Positions 38,900 through 48,055 of a DNA stretch of 64,000 bases are shown piece after piece; position 1 is the stretch's first letter; every line of letters begins with the position of its first letter. Under the pieces are notes generated by a model that saw nothing but the letters and a program-made list of their open reading frames with translations, searched no databases and had not been told where the DNA came from. Both the position numbers and the translations under genes were made by a program. Location of the stretch: assembly GCF_023702715.1 (NCBI RefSeq), contig NZ_CP098480.1, positions 3,348,001-3,412,000 of the forward strand. Reading direction: 5' to 3'. This DNA is from Acinetobacter sp. C32I (GTDB lineage: Bacteria; Pseudomonadota; Gammaproteobacteria; Pseudomonadales; Moraxellaceae).

Positions 38900-40060
38900 A
38901 TGTCATCAGTATTATATTTATCTGAGCAAGTCTTACATCAATTGCAAGGCCAAAAAGCACAAACGATTGATTGTCATGCGGTGAGTCAGTACAAGAAAAA
39001 TTTACAAGAGATCAAGCAGCGCAAGCAATGGAAAACCTCGGGCACGGGGGCACAATTCATGGGCATCACGAATTCTAGTGAGCAAGATGAGTTGGCACAT
39101 GTTCATCCTGTTGATGCGGTTTTAATGGATGATCAACATGTGATTTATGCAGCACAATTGCAGGATGGTTGTGCGATTTACATCAAATCACTCTTGGACT
39201 TACAACAACCCGAAGCGTTGGTGTTAAGAAATAATGAATTTATTATTCACCACATGGATTATGATGCGCAGCATAAAAGGCTGATTTTATCGGCTAGCTC
39301 TGGTTATGCTTATGAACGCCATTTATGTATTTTAGGTTTAGATTCCAATCGGATTCAATATATTACGGAAGGTGATTGTCAGGATCAGCATCCATGTTTT
39401 GATCCACAAAATCCCGATATTATTTATTACGATAGTTGTGGTTTTGCCTATGATCAACAGGGCGGTATCAGTGTTGGGCCGAGAGAAGTGTGTCGTTTAA
39501 ATCTGAAAACAGGTGACTTGGAAACGATTATTGCCGACCCTCGTTATGATTGCTACAAACCGCAAATGGATGCAGCAGGGCAGTTGTATTTTTTGAAGCG
39601 ACCTTATAAGAATCAAAATTATAGTGGTAATTCTTTGAAAGATATCATATTTGCGCCATTTAAAATTATTCGGGCCGTGTTTGGTTGGTTGGATTTCTTT
39701 ACCCAGCGTTATACTGGTGAATCCTTGAAGTCAACCTCTGGCAGTAACCCTGCGAAATCGAGACAAAAGTCAGAAGAAGAACTATTTGTGGAAGGAAATT
39801 TGATCAAGGCACAAAAGGCATTGCAGCAAAATCAAAGTGCAGGAGAAAAATTTGCTGGCGTTATTCCACGCAGCTGGGAGCTAATCCAGTGTTCAAGCAC
39901 CGGGGAGCAAAAAGTATTCAAGCGCGGTGTACTGGGTTATCGCTTAAATACTCAGGGTTCAGTGCTTTATTCAAATGGAAAGCACTTGGTGTCTATCGCG
40001 GCGGATCAGACTGAGCAGATGCTAGTAGAAGCCAAGCTGATTCAAAAAATTATATGTTGA
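38900..40060 (+). CDS. Beta-propeller-like protein, unknown
   Basis: 386 residues from the ATG giving MSSVLYLSEQVLHQLQ (a GTG 11 codons earlier is open). No signal peptide. Repeated strands typical of a propeller are visible: AVLMDDQHVIYAAQL, HHMDYDAQHKRLILSAS, QDQHPCFDPQNPDIIYYDS, YKPQMDAAGQLYFLKRP. A striking insert around residues 240-270 is hydrophobic and aromatic (DIIFAPFKIIRAVFGWLDFF), followed by a charged Ser/Lys/Gln-rich stretch to about residue 325, before the last strands. I do not recognise the family. The insert could touch a membrane or partner. Confidence 0.65.
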   Translation: MSSVLYLSEQVLHQLQGQKAQTIDCHAVSQYKKNLQEIKQRKQWKTSGTGAQFMGITNSSEQDELAHVHPVDAVLMDDQHVIYAAQLQDGCAIYIKSLLDLQQPEALVLRNNEFIIHHMDYDAQHKRLILSASSGYAYERHLCILGLDSNRIQYITEGDCQDQHPCFDPQNPDIIYYDSCGFAYDQQGGISVGPREVCRLNLKTGDLETIIADPRYDCYKPQMDAAGQLYFLKRPYKNQNYSGNSLKDIIFAPFKIIRAVFGWLDFFTQRYTGESLKSTSGSNPAKSRQKSEEELFVEGNLIKAQKALQQNQSAGEKFAGVIPRSWELIQCSSTGEQKVFKRGVLGYRLNTQGSVLYSNGKHLVSIAADQTEQMLVEAKLIQKIIC

Positions 40061-40074
40061 TACATTTTTAATGC

Positions 40075-40101
40075 TAGAAGCCTTCTCTTTAGAGGGCTTT
40101 T
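40075..40101 (+). terminator. Terminator of beta-propeller gene
   Basis: GCCTTCT-CTTT-AGAGGGC with one G-U pair, followed by TTTTTT. Confidence 0.8.
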
Positions 40102-40268
40102 TTATTGCCTGATGAATGGCTAGACAAGAAAAAAGCCCATACAACGATGAGCTTAGTTCTCTGAGGAAAGTCATGCTCTTTTGGGAGAGTATGCTGAAGA
40201 ACATAATCATCATATGAGAATTTGATGGGATTTACAACCGTGTAAAATGTAAATGTTTTTTAATATTC

Positions 40269-41048
40269 TCAAATTGGGTTGCCTTGGCTCTCAGACAGTG
40301 TTGCAAATTTATGTTCAATTTGCGCCGCATTATTCTGCAAGATTTCAATTAACTTTTGAATGTTGATGAAGTCAAAACGATTCTTGGATGCCACTAATGT
40401 GAGCGCAATCGGTGCTTCTTTACTGGAGAAACGGATCGGTACAGACAAACTGCACAGTTGAGGATCGATTTCACCTTGGGATAAGTAGAATCCTTGTTTT
40501 TTGATTTTTCGCATCTGTTGAATAAACTCATCTTGAGTTTGTGCAAATCCGACTTGTGCCAATTCTTTCGAAAACTGCTGATAATAGGCTTGAATGCGTT
40601 GTTTGGTTAAGTGTGCAATCACGATCTTAGGCGAAGCACCGACATAGACGGGTCGTGGACAACCTCGGCCAAAAGAGAGCAGTTCAGCATCTTTGAAAGT
40701 TTCATGATGTAGGTCGATACAATAATCATGATTTAAATAGGTTAATAAGCAGCACAGTTCGGTACGTTCCACGATATCGCGCATAAAGGGAATGCTGATT
40801 TGAATCAGTGGATCAGTGCTGTGGGAAATATAATCTAAAACCGCAATTTTAGAGCCAAGTGTATAGTCACCTGATGTGCCACTAATCCGTTTTAAGATGT
40901 CCGTCGAAACCAGTTCTTTGAGATAACGATAGGCGGTAGGTTTGGATAGCGCAAGCTCATCACAAATGATATCGACATTGATAATCGGACGTGAAACTGA
41001 AAATAAATCCAGCACAGTAAGAATTTTACCAAAACTCGAAATTGCCAT
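40269..41048 (-). CDS. IclR-family transcriptional regulator
   Basis: 259 residues. The N-terminal winged helix reads SFGKILTVLDLFS, NVDIICDELALSKPTAYRYLKELVSTDIL, which is IclR type. The effector domain contains GRGCPRPVYVGASPKIVIAHL and QGEIDPQLCSLSVPI, the usual ligand-binding blocks. Members bind small aromatic or organic acids. It is transcribed divergently from the AaeB-AaeX-AaeA type efflux genes across a 385-430 bp gap, so it probably controls them. E. coli uses a LysR protein (AaeR) for its aae genes, so this pairing differs. Confidence 0.9.
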   Translation of the reverse strand: MAISSFGKILTVLDLFSVSRPIINVDIICDELALSKPTAYRYLKELVSTDILKRISGTSGDYTLGSKIAVLDYISHSTDPLIQISIPFMRDIVERTELCCLLTYLNHDYCIDLHHETFKDAELLSFGRGCPRPVYVGASPKIVIAHLTKQRIQAYYQQFSKELAQVGFAQTQDEFIQQMRKIKKQGFYLSQGEIDPQLCSLSVPIRFSSKEAPIALTLVASKNRFDFINIQKLIEILQNNAAQIEHKFATLSESQGNPI

Positions 41049-41478
41049 GATGGGACGCCTACTCCTTACAAAATAACGTGAAAACCGAACTTTTATTGCT
41101 TTATAACAGAAAAGCGAAAGGTCGTGTATTTACTTTTAAATCTGATCATCCAGGATCAATCGTTTAGGATAAATACTGAGAAAAATGATAGATTTTATTG
41201 TGATTATTTTAAATTAAAATGAAAAATTATCAAATGGTGATAATTTATATTGACTAATTTACTCGATTTTGAAAAAATAAGCTACGCAATGTCTTATGTG
41301 GATAATTATTTTTAGCTGAAAACGCCTAAAAATGCTAAGTCTTGCAGATCACTCCTTATATCCAGTTTCACTCATCGCACTTGCCCTGATCTGAATAGTT
41401 TCAAATCAGTCTGGAGAGCTTGTCACTTTTTTAGTGATGATATGCGTGATTAAACTGACGCTGAACCGAGACATACCC
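41049..41478. other. Divergent control region iclR - efflux operon
   Basis: No gene of credible size. AT-rich DNA with an 8-bp dyad (41224-41246) directly before TTGACT (41250-41255), a possible -35 of the efflux operon. The -10 at the right distance is only AAAAAT, so a weak, regulator-dependent promoter is inferred. Confidence 0.5.
41224..41246. promoter_or_regulatory. Candidate IclR operator
   Basis: AAATTATC-AAATGGT-GATAATTT: a perfect 8-bp inverted repeat with a seven-base centre, four bases before a TTGACT -35-like hexamer. It sits in the gap between the IclR gene and the operon it probably controls. Confidence 0.5.
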
Positions 41479-43572
41479 ATGCTATTTAAACAGCTGTTGG
41501 CTTTTAGACCGAGTCGACTTGACCTCATCTTTGCCTGCAAAACATTTGTAGCAGGCATGCTGGCACTGTTTATTTCGTTTGAATTGGATTTGATTAATCC
41601 GATGTGGTCGATTGGTACGGTGTTGATTATTGCCAGTCCCTATTCGGGGATGGTGTCTTCAAAATGTGTCTATCGCTTGGTGGGAACGGTTGCAGGGGCT
41701 ATGATTGCCTTGTTTCTGACCCCCCATTTTATTAATACCCCTTGGCTGTTTACCATTATTTTGTCCTTGTGGGTGGGCTTTGCACTCTACGTCTCTTTAC
41801 TTGATCGGACACCACGAAGCTATGTATTCATGCTAGCGGGTTATTCAACCGCCATGATTGTGTATAACGCGATTACCTATATTGATACCTATAATATTTT
41901 TGATATTGCTTTGGCACGTGTGCTTGAGATTTCTGTGGGGGTGATTTCAACCGCCGTGGTTTCAGCAACCTTTTTCCCTGTGCATGTTGGGGCCATGATT
42001 AAACAACGGGTCAATAAAACCCTGAATGATCTGGAAAGTACTTTTGAGAAGCTAATTACCGATCAGGAAACACCAGAAAACAATACGCAGATTTTATCTG
42101 TGATTACCCGTGATACCGCAGATATTCATGCCTTGGCGGTACATCTGGCTTATGAAAAGGGTGAGCTAAAGGGCATGACCAAAACCTTGCAGGAAATGCT
42201 GCATCAGGTGTCTTTGGTAGTGGCCAATCTGGTGGCTTTATCGCAACGGGTGAAGCAACTGGAACAAATGCAACTGAGTAATCTTAGACCGCATTTAAAT
42301 CGTATCCGTCAAGATACATTGGCTTTTTTAAAGCAAGAACGTACTGTCCAGCCCAGTGATTTGCAGCGTTTACCCATCAGATTCGAAGAAGATTTTGCCG
42401 AGCTGATTGCACAAGCCACAGCTGAACAGCAAATTGTATTGGGTGCCTTGAAGATGGATGTGCGCCATTTTATTGCCAATATGCTGGCGGTGAAATTGAT
42501 TTGGCAGCAGATTCAGCAAGGTAATAAAGAGATTCCAACTGAAATTACGGCCATCACCACCAAGTATCCGAGTTTGCATCGGGATCATGGCATTGCCGTT
42601 CGTGGTGGCATCAGTGCGGTGTTGATTACTTTTATTGTGACCGCTGCTTGGATTCTTTCGGGTTGGAAAGCGGGCTTTATGATGGCGCAGATGGGTGCGA
42701 TTACGGCCTGTATCTTAACGGCCTTGGATAATCCTGTACCTGTATTACGTATTTTTATTTGGGGCAGTATTGTCTCTGCGGGTTTAGTTTTCATCTATGC
42801 TTTTGGGATCTTCCCGCATATCATTCATTTCTGGCAATTGGCATTGGTGCTATTTCCTGTATTTCTGGTTGCGGTCACCATGATGGCCAATCAAATGCTG
42901 ATGCCTGTAGGAATGGTACTGGGGATCAATACCATGATGGGGCTGAACCTACACAACAAATACACCATGGATGCCGTGTCTTATCTGGATAGTTCCTTTG
43001 CGATGGTGTTAGGCGTTTTGGTGTCCCTGATTGTGATTGATTTGGTGCGAGCGGTTTCACCAGATACCAGTGCGACGCGAATTTTAGCTTTGCATTATCA
43101 GGCAATGCGCCAAGCCTTGCATTTGTCTTATGGCAGTGATTTTAAAATTCATTTACGCAGTATGCTCGACCGTGTTGGGGTATTAAATACCAAGATGGTG
43201 CAGAACCCTGAGGTAAAAACAGCGATTCAAAATGCATTGGTTGAAAGTAGTTCGATTGTTGATTTAGTCCGTTTACAGGAAATTAGTCAGAAGTTACCGC
43301 AATTACAGCAACTACAACATGAATTGGAACAGTTACAGCAACAGCTTGCAGCCTATTTTCAAGCACAGGAAAAGCAACTGTCCATTCGTCATTTCCCTGC
43401 ACAAATTGTTCAACAAATTAAAGCTTTGCAAGACATCTCTCAACAGATTGAAGATGTGCAGTTAAGGCAGCGGTTACGCATTTCACTGAATAATATTTGT
43501 GAAAGCATTGGTCATGTCTCTGTACAAGAGATAGATGCGGATAAATCTGGTTTAGGGGTATCTCATGGGTGA
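41479..43572 (+). CDS. AaeB/FUSC-family aromatic acid efflux permease
   Basis: About 697 residues from the ATG giving MLFKQLLAFRPSRLDLIFACKT; a GTG 15 codons earlier is also open. Layout of the FUSC/AaeB family: an N-terminal membrane block (LFISFELDLINPMWSIGTVLII, SKCVYRLVGTVAGAMIALFL), a central soluble part of about 180 residues, and a second membrane block (GIAVRGGISAVLITFIVTAAWI). In E. coli AaeB exports p-hydroxybenzoate and related acids. It overlaps the DUF1656 gene by eight bases and is followed by a membrane-fusion protein. Confidence 0.87.
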   Translation: MLFKQLLAFRPSRLDLIFACKTFVAGMLALFISFELDLINPMWSIGTVLIIASPYSGMVSSKCVYRLVGTVAGAMIALFLTPHFINTPWLFTIILSLWVGFALYVSLLDRTPRSYVFMLAGYSTAMIVYNAITYIDTYNIFDIALARVLEISVGVISTAVVSATFFPVHVGAMIKQRVNKTLNDLESTFEKLITDQETPENNTQILSVITRDTADIHALAVHLAYEKGELKGMTKTLQEMLHQVSLVVANLVALSQRVKQLEQMQLSNLRPHLNRIRQDTLAFLKQERTVQPSDLQRLPIRFEEDFAELIAQATAEQQIVLGALKMDVRHFIANMLAVKLIWQQIQQGNKEIPTEITAITTKYPSLHRDHGIAVRGGISAVLITFIVTAAWILSGWKAGFMMAQMGAITACILTALDNPVPVLRIFIWGSIVSAGLVFIYAFGIFPHIIHFWQLALVLFPVFLVAVTMMANQMLMPVGMVLGINTMMGLNLHNKYTMDAVSYLDSSFAMVLGVLVSLIVIDLVRAVSPDTSATRILALHYQAMRQALHLSYGSDFKIHLRSMLDRVGVLNTKMVQNPEVKTAIQNALVESSSIVDLVRLQEISQKLPQLQQLQHELEQLQQQLAAYFQAQEKQLSIRHFPAQIVQQIKALQDISQQIEDVQLRQRLRISLNNICESIGHVSVQEIDADKSGLGVSHG

Positions 43573-43765
43573 AATGAATCTGTATGGGATTTATATCCCA
43601 ATCCTTCTGGTACAAGCCATTATTGCCTATGTGCTGTTTAAGTTACTCAGTCCCTTGATTGATCGCTTGGTCATCAAAGGCTGGATTGCGCTGCCTAGTA
43701 TTTTTAACCTGTGTTTTTACTTGGGTTTGATGTTATTGGTGCATTGCCTCTTTGTTTGGCTATAG
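43565..43765 (+). CDS. DUF1656 small membrane protein (AaeX-like)
   Basis: 66 residues with two membrane segments (YIPILLVQAIIAYVLFKLL; IFNLCFYLGLMLLVHCLFVWL). It is the usual companion of AaeB/AaeA systems, although its role is unknown even in E. coli. The ATG lies within the end of the upstream permease gene (eight-base overlap), so translation is coupled. Its size, hydrophobic layout and position make the assignment good. Confidence 0.85.
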   Translation: MGEMNLYGIYIPILLVQAIIAYVLFKLLSPLIDRLVIKGWIALPSIFNLCFYLGLMLLVHCLFVWL

Positions 43766-43836
43766 GTCTGAGGTCTTTGACGAGATGCTGATGCTAAAAT
43801 TTAATGATGTAAAGAAATGTGGTCGAGGTCATAAAC

Positions 43837-44838
43837 ATGAATGCATTTGATGTGCGAAAAGTCATACGTCCTATGGTATTGCTGGTTGCGGTTTTGATTG
43901 CCGTTTATACCATTGTGCATTTATGGAATTATTACAATGCTGCACCATGGACACGGGATGGGCGTATCCGTGGTGATGTGATTCAGGTCGCTTCCGATGT
44001 GAATGGCTTGGTGACAGAGGTCTTGGTACAAGACAACCAAACTGTGAAGAAAGGGCAAGTGTTGTTCAAGATTGATGTCGCACGCCAAGCCTTGGATGTT
44101 GAACAAGCCAAATCTGACCTCGCCAAAGCCAAAGCAGGTTTGGCACAGGCACATGCCAATTTAGCAGGTTCGAAAGCGAGTTTGGTGAAAACTGAAGCCA
44201 ATATGAAACTGGCTGAGAAAAATGCAGCGCGTTATGCCAGCTTGATGGATGGTGCGATTTCTAAACAAGAGCAAGATCAGGTCTTTGCGACCCGCGATCA
44301 AGCTATTGCTGAGCGTGAGCAGCTCACGGCCAGTATTGAGCAAGCCAATGCCGCCATTCAACAGCAGCAAGCATTAATTGATGTCGCGACCAGTAATCTT
44401 CATTTGGCTGAGTTGAATCTTAATCGTTCTGAAGTGGTTGCACCTGCGGATGGCACCTTGTCGAACTTTGACTTACGGGTGGGAAATTATGTGAAGGTGG
44501 GGCAAGCGGTTGCTGCTTTATTAGACCGTCATCAGCTCTATGTCGTCGGTTATTTTGAAGAGACTAAACTGAACCGTATTCATGTGGGTGATGCCGCAAC
44601 GGTACAGTTGATGGGAGATAAACAACGCATTCGTGGTCATGTGCAAGGTATTGCAACAGGGATTGAAGATCGTGAGCGTTCTGGCAGCTCGAATTTATTG
44701 GCCAATGTGAATCCAACCTTTAGTTGGGTGCGTTTGGCGCAACGTGTGCCTGTGAAAATTGTATTGGATGAGCAACCGCAAAATCCGTTGGCCTTTGTTT
44801 CTGGACGTACGGCCACTGTCAGAATTATTGAAAAATGA
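43837..44838 (+). CDS. HlyD/AaeA-type membrane-fusion protein
   Basis: 333 residues from the ATG giving MNAFDVRKVIRPMVLL, eight bases behind GAGG; a GTG six codons earlier is less likely. One N-terminal membrane anchor, then PWTRDGRIRGDVIQVASDVNGLV (first half of the lipoyl domain), a long helical hairpin rich in Ala/Gln, the second lipoyl half (LNRSEVVAPADGTLSNF), and a beta-barrel domain with DRHQLYVVGYFEETKL. It should bridge the FUSC permease to an outer-membrane channel. Last gene of the efflux operon. Confidence 0.9.
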   Translation: MNAFDVRKVIRPMVLLVAVLIAVYTIVHLWNYYNAAPWTRDGRIRGDVIQVASDVNGLVTEVLVQDNQTVKKGQVLFKIDVARQALDVEQAKSDLAKAKAGLAQAHANLAGSKASLVKTEANMKLAEKNAARYASLMDGAISKQEQDQVFATRDQAIAEREQLTASIEQANAAIQQQQALIDVATSNLHLAELNLNRSEVVAPADGTLSNFDLRVGNYVKVGQAVAALLDRHQLYVVGYFEETKLNRIHVGDAATVQLMGDKQRIRGHVQGIATGIEDRERSGSSNLLANVNPTFSWVRLAQRVPVKIVLDEQPQNPLAFVSGRTATVRIIEK

Positions 44839-44893
44839 TGTTGTACTGGGCGGCACGGATGCCGCAATACTGAAAAATTGTCATGCGATTGAG

Positions 44894-45337
44894 TTAAGGC
44901 AAAATCCCCGTAGGATCGCGATACCAACTTTGAATCAAGAGTGCCGCTGCAAAGCTATCTGCCGATAAGCGCTTTGCCTGTCCTTTACTTTGATAAGACT
45001 CCAGTTCCTCTCTGGCTTCACGTGTGGTCAACCGTTCATCCATCATCCAAGTTTCAATATTGGTTTGATGACGTAAACGACGGGCAAATTTTCGCGCCCG
45101 GGCAGACAGTTCCGATTCACTATCATCCATATTCAGTGGTAAGCCCACGATAAATAGATTCGGTTGCCATTCTTTGACAATCTTTAATAACTTATCCCAG
45201 TCTGGAATACCATCTTTCATCGGGAATAATGGCAGGGGATTGCTACTTTCAATTGTGGATTGGCCTATTGCCATTCCCATTTTCTGAGTACCAAAATCAA
45301 AAGCCATAATCGATTGAGCGCTTTGCATATCAGGCAT
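44894..45337 (-). CDS. ruvX: RuvX/YqgF pre-16S rRNA nuclease
   Basis: About 147 residues. Resolvase-like nuclease implicated in 16S rRNA 5' end maturation. RNase H-fold motifs: [16 protein letters not shown] with the first Asp, [22 protein letters not shown] with the Glu region, and [14 protein letters not shown] with the last Asp. The start ATG (MPDMQSAQ) lies within the stop region of the upstream algH gene (ATGCCTGA), a clear translational-coupling overlap. The yqgE-yqgF pair is widespread in gammaproteobacteria. Confidence 0.92.
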   Translation of the reverse strand: MPDMQSAQSIMAFDFGTQKMGMAIGQSTIESSNPLPLFPMKDGIPDWDKLLKIVKEWQPNLFIVGLPLNMDDSESELSARARKFARRLRHQTNIETWMMDERLTTREAREELESYQSKGQAKRLSADSFAAALLIQSWYRDPTGILP

Positions 45338-45884
45338 GACCAATCTCAGAAGCAAACCAAGTCCGGTCTACTCCAATCTTTTTGTAAGCGGCATCCCAAC
45401 GATCGTGATAAGGCAGATTAAAAATCAAATCCATATCTGATTCACAGATCAGCCAATCACCCCGTGCAATCTCTTCTTCAAGTTGGTTCTTACTCCAACT
45501 GGCATAGCCCAAGGCGATTTGATAGCGTCCTACACCTTCGTTATGTGCAATTGCATCCAAAATATCTTTACTGGTGGTAATACAGACATTTTCACCAACG
45601 GCAATGGATGAGTGCCAAGTCGGCTGACCTGTATGCAATACAAAGCCTGCTTCTGGACGTAATGGGCCACCTTGCAACACTGCATGGGGATGGACATTGT
45701 CGGCATCAATTTCTAAATCATTAAGTAATTCTTTGATTTGTAAATCTGAAGGACGGTTGATAATAATGCCCTGAGCGCCATCTTCGTCATGGCGAGCAAT
45801 ATAGATGACTGTGTTGGCAAAAAAGTCATCTGCCATGTCTGGTGGAGCGATGAGACAACGGTGAGTTAAGTATTGTTTCGTCAC
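45330..45884 (-). CDS. AlgH/YqgE (UPF0301) family protein
   Basis: 184 residues, cytoplasmic. Typical blocks are [53 protein letters not shown] and [17 protein letters not shown]. Molecular function is unsettled; the name AlgH comes from Pseudomonas alginate regulation. It is cotranscribed with ruvX, whose start overlaps its stop codon. Confidence 0.93.
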   Translation of the reverse strand: MTKQYLTHRCLIAPPDMADDFFANTVIYIARHDEDGAQGIIINRPSDLQIKELLNDLEIDADNVHPHAVLQGGPLRPEAGFVLHTGQPTWHSSIAVGENVCITTSKDILDAIAHNEGVGRYQIALGYASWSKNQLEEEIARGDWLICESDMDLIFNLPYHDRWDAAYKKIGVDRTWFASEIGHA

Positions 45885-45998
45885 CTAGGCGATTCTCCAT
45901 CAATGTATTGTGCTGATCTAGTTAGATAGGTTCTTTTTATCAACATACAAGAGTTAATCGGATTTCGCCAATCTTTTTCTGAAATTTTATCGCTTTAA

Positions 45999-47657
45999 TT
46001 AGGCCGTTTGGAACTTAAGCTGACGTAGTTGACGTGCATGCTGCAAAGTGGTTTCACTAATTTCAACCCCACCAGACATACGTGCCAATTCTAAAATGCG
46101 TTGTTCTTCATCCAGTTCGATGATGGTACTGCTGGCAGGATCGCTTTGCTGTTTTTTCACCAATAAATGTTGGTCCGACTGTCCAGCAACTTGGGCTTGG
46201 TGGGTAATACAGAGGAGTTGTACATGCTGAGCCAGATCAGCCAGTAATCGGCCCACCACTTCAGCGGTGCCACCACTGATGCCGACATCAATTTCATCGA
46301 ACACCAACACTTCAGATTCGGTTTTCTCCGCATTCATCACTTGCATCACCAACGCGATACGGGATAACTCACCACCCGAGGCAACCCGTGCTAGTGGCTG
46401 CGGTGGAATCCCTTTATTTGCGGTAAATAATAGCTGAATAAAGCTCAGCCCTTCGGCATTGGGTTCCTGTGGCTCAAATTTAAATTCAAAATGTGCTTCG
46501 GGTAGGGCCAGTGGTTTGACTTGCTCGGTCAGTTGTTTTGCCAAGGGAATCGCGGCAGCACGACGGATGTCATCCAAATGCTGTGCTGCATCTAGAAAGG
46601 CCTGATAGGATACTTCAACTTGCTCAGCCAAGGTTTCAGGGTCTTCCAGTTGATGCAGTTGTTCTAATTCCTGCTGCCAAGTTTCATAGTCTTGCTTGAG
46701 TAATTCAGGTTGGGTGCGATGTTTACGTGCCAGACGATGAAAGACTTCGAGGGTGGCATTCAGTTGTTCCATGCGCTCTGGGTCAAAACTTTGACGATCG
46801 ATAAACTGGCGTAAACTCGCCGTTGCATCATCAATTTCGCTTTGTGCATTTAACAAAGAGTTATAAATATTGGCTAACTGCTCGCTACGACCCGCATGCG
46901 ATTCTAGGCGGCGAATGATCGAAGCAACTTCTTGGGTAATATTCTGTTCTGCTTCATCCAAGACATTGAGGCTATAACTACAGTCCTGCATGATATGTTC
47001 ATGGTGGCTGAGACGATCAAATTCTTGTTCTGTTTCACGATAATCGGTTTGAACAACCTCTTCAAGCTCTTCTATTTGAGATTCTAGGCTTTGTATTTTT
47101 TGAATGCGGGTCGCTTGCGCATCTAAAGCGGCTTGATGTTGACGAATATTTCGTTGCCATGTGCTATAGGCATCACGGACTGCTTGCGAAGGTTCGGCAA
47201 AATTATGATAACGATCCAGCCAATGTTTAGGATAAGGCGGTTCGAGTAATTGTTGCTGGCTGTGCTGGCTATAGAGTTGAACCAGTAAACGTCCGATTTC
47301 TTTGAGTTCTGCCAAGCTGCTTGGGCGGCCATTAATCCATGCCTTGCTGCGACCTGTGGCGAAAATCACACGCCTTAAATGGATTTCACCTGAATCATCA
47401 TCCAGTTCATGTTCGGTGAGCCAGTGCGCTTCCGCACTTTCAGCTTGATAGCTAAACACGGCGGTGACATCGGCTTTATCTGCACCATAACGCACATAAT
47501 TGGTATCGGTTCGTTCACCTAAGCAGGCAGAAAGCGCATCTAACAATAATGATTTGCCTGCGCCAGTTTCACCAGTCAGCACATTGAAGCCTTGTTCAAT
47601 ATCTAAAGCCAAATGGTCAGCGAGTGCAAAATTAATTAAAGTTAAATGGGTGAGCAT
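45999..47657 (-). CDS. recN: DNA repair protein RecN
   Basis: SMC-like ATPase acting early in double-strand break repair. 552 residues from MLTHLTLINFALADHLALD; a TTG four codons earlier is also open. Walker A GETGAGKSLLLDAL occurs at the N-terminus (about residues 30-42). A long coiled coil rich in Gln/Glu/Leu spans about residues 150-370. The C-terminal ATPase half carries RVASGGELSRIALVMQV (signature) and VLVFDEIDVGISGG (Walker B), with LCITHQAQVA. The upstream region carries the structured repeat described at 47800-47940. Confidence 0.96.
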   Translation of the reverse strand: MLTHLTLINFALADHLALDIEQGFNVLTGETGAGKSLLLDALSACLGERTDTNYVRYGADKADVTAVFSYQAESAEAHWLTEHELDDDSGEIHLRRVIFATGRSKAWINGRPSSLAELKEIGRLLVQLYSQHSQQQLLEPPYPKHWLDRYHNFAEPSQAVRDAYSTWQRNIRQHQAALDAQATRIQKIQSLESQIEELEEVVQTDYRETEQEFDRLSHHEHIMQDCSYSLNVLDEAEQNITQEVASIIRRLESHAGRSEQLANIYNSLLNAQSEIDDATASLRQFIDRQSFDPERMEQLNATLEVFHRLARKHRTQPELLKQDYETWQQELEQLHQLEDPETLAEQVEVSYQAFLDAAQHLDDIRRAAAIPLAKQLTEQVKPLALPEAHFEFKFEPQEPNAEGLSFIQLLFTANKGIPPQPLARVASGGELSRIALVMQVMNAEKTESEVLVFDEIDVGISGGTAEVVGRLLADLAQHVQLLCITHQAQVAGQSDQHLLVKKQQSDPASSTIIELDEEQRILELARMSGGVEISETTLQHARQLRQLKFQTA

Positions 47658-48055
47658 AAACGCATCCAATGCACGGAATCTTTTGCTTAAAGATAGAGAA
47701 GTTTTAAAGTGACGACAAGAGTGGAAGACAGGATTTTCCTGATTTACTGAGGAATTGCTGATAGTTTGTAAGCTTAAGAGAGTATTTCGCTTTGTTTTTC
47801 CTCGCCACTCGCAGCATAGCTGTTCGACTTGCGCTCGGACTTTACGAAGCGATGCTTCTCATGTTTTGTTAATCCTCGTCACTCGTAGCAGAGCTACTCG
47901 TCTCGCGCCCAGACAAAGCGTTGCTTTGTTAATCTGGGCTCAGGTATGAAAATTGCTATGTTTAGCCTAGAAAATGGATTGATTAGTTGTCACGGCACAA
48001 TTAAACTACGTCCAGCATAACCTAATATAAATGCGGCATTATTTGGAGAGTACGC
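47658..48055. other. Divergent gap recN - ppnP
   Basis: A 398-base gap between oppositely oriented genes. It contains no credible gene. Its centre is the tandem structured repeat at 47800-47940, and the rest must hold the promoters of recN and ppnP. No SOS-type box was recognised near recN. Confidence 0.5.
47800..47940. repeat. Tandem structured repeat with compensatory changes
   Basis: Two adjacent units (47800-47873 and 47874-47940) both begin CCTCG(C/T)CACTCG and carry TTGTTAAT near the end. Each has two short hairpins at equal places. The first is CAGC-ATA-GCTG in unit A and GTAGC-AGA-GCTAC in unit B. The second is GAAGC-GAT-GCTTC in A and CAAAGC-GTT-GCTTTG in B. Bases differ but pairing is kept. 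In unit B an outer stem GCCCAGA/TCTGGGC encloses the second hairpin. The sequence just before unit A (TTCGCTTTGTTTTT) looks like the end of a third unit. Confidence 0.75.

Noticed and set aside
40022..40213. 63-residue reverse frame after the propeller-like gene
   Set aside because: It overlaps a terminator and the end of the upstream gene, with no coding signature.
47800..47940. CRISPR array
   Set aside because: Only two units, adjacent with no spacers, and no cas genes in the window.
45999..48055. SOS box at recN
   Set aside because: I looked for a CTG-N10-CAG type site upstream of recN and saw none convincing; Acinetobacter lacks a classic LexA system.
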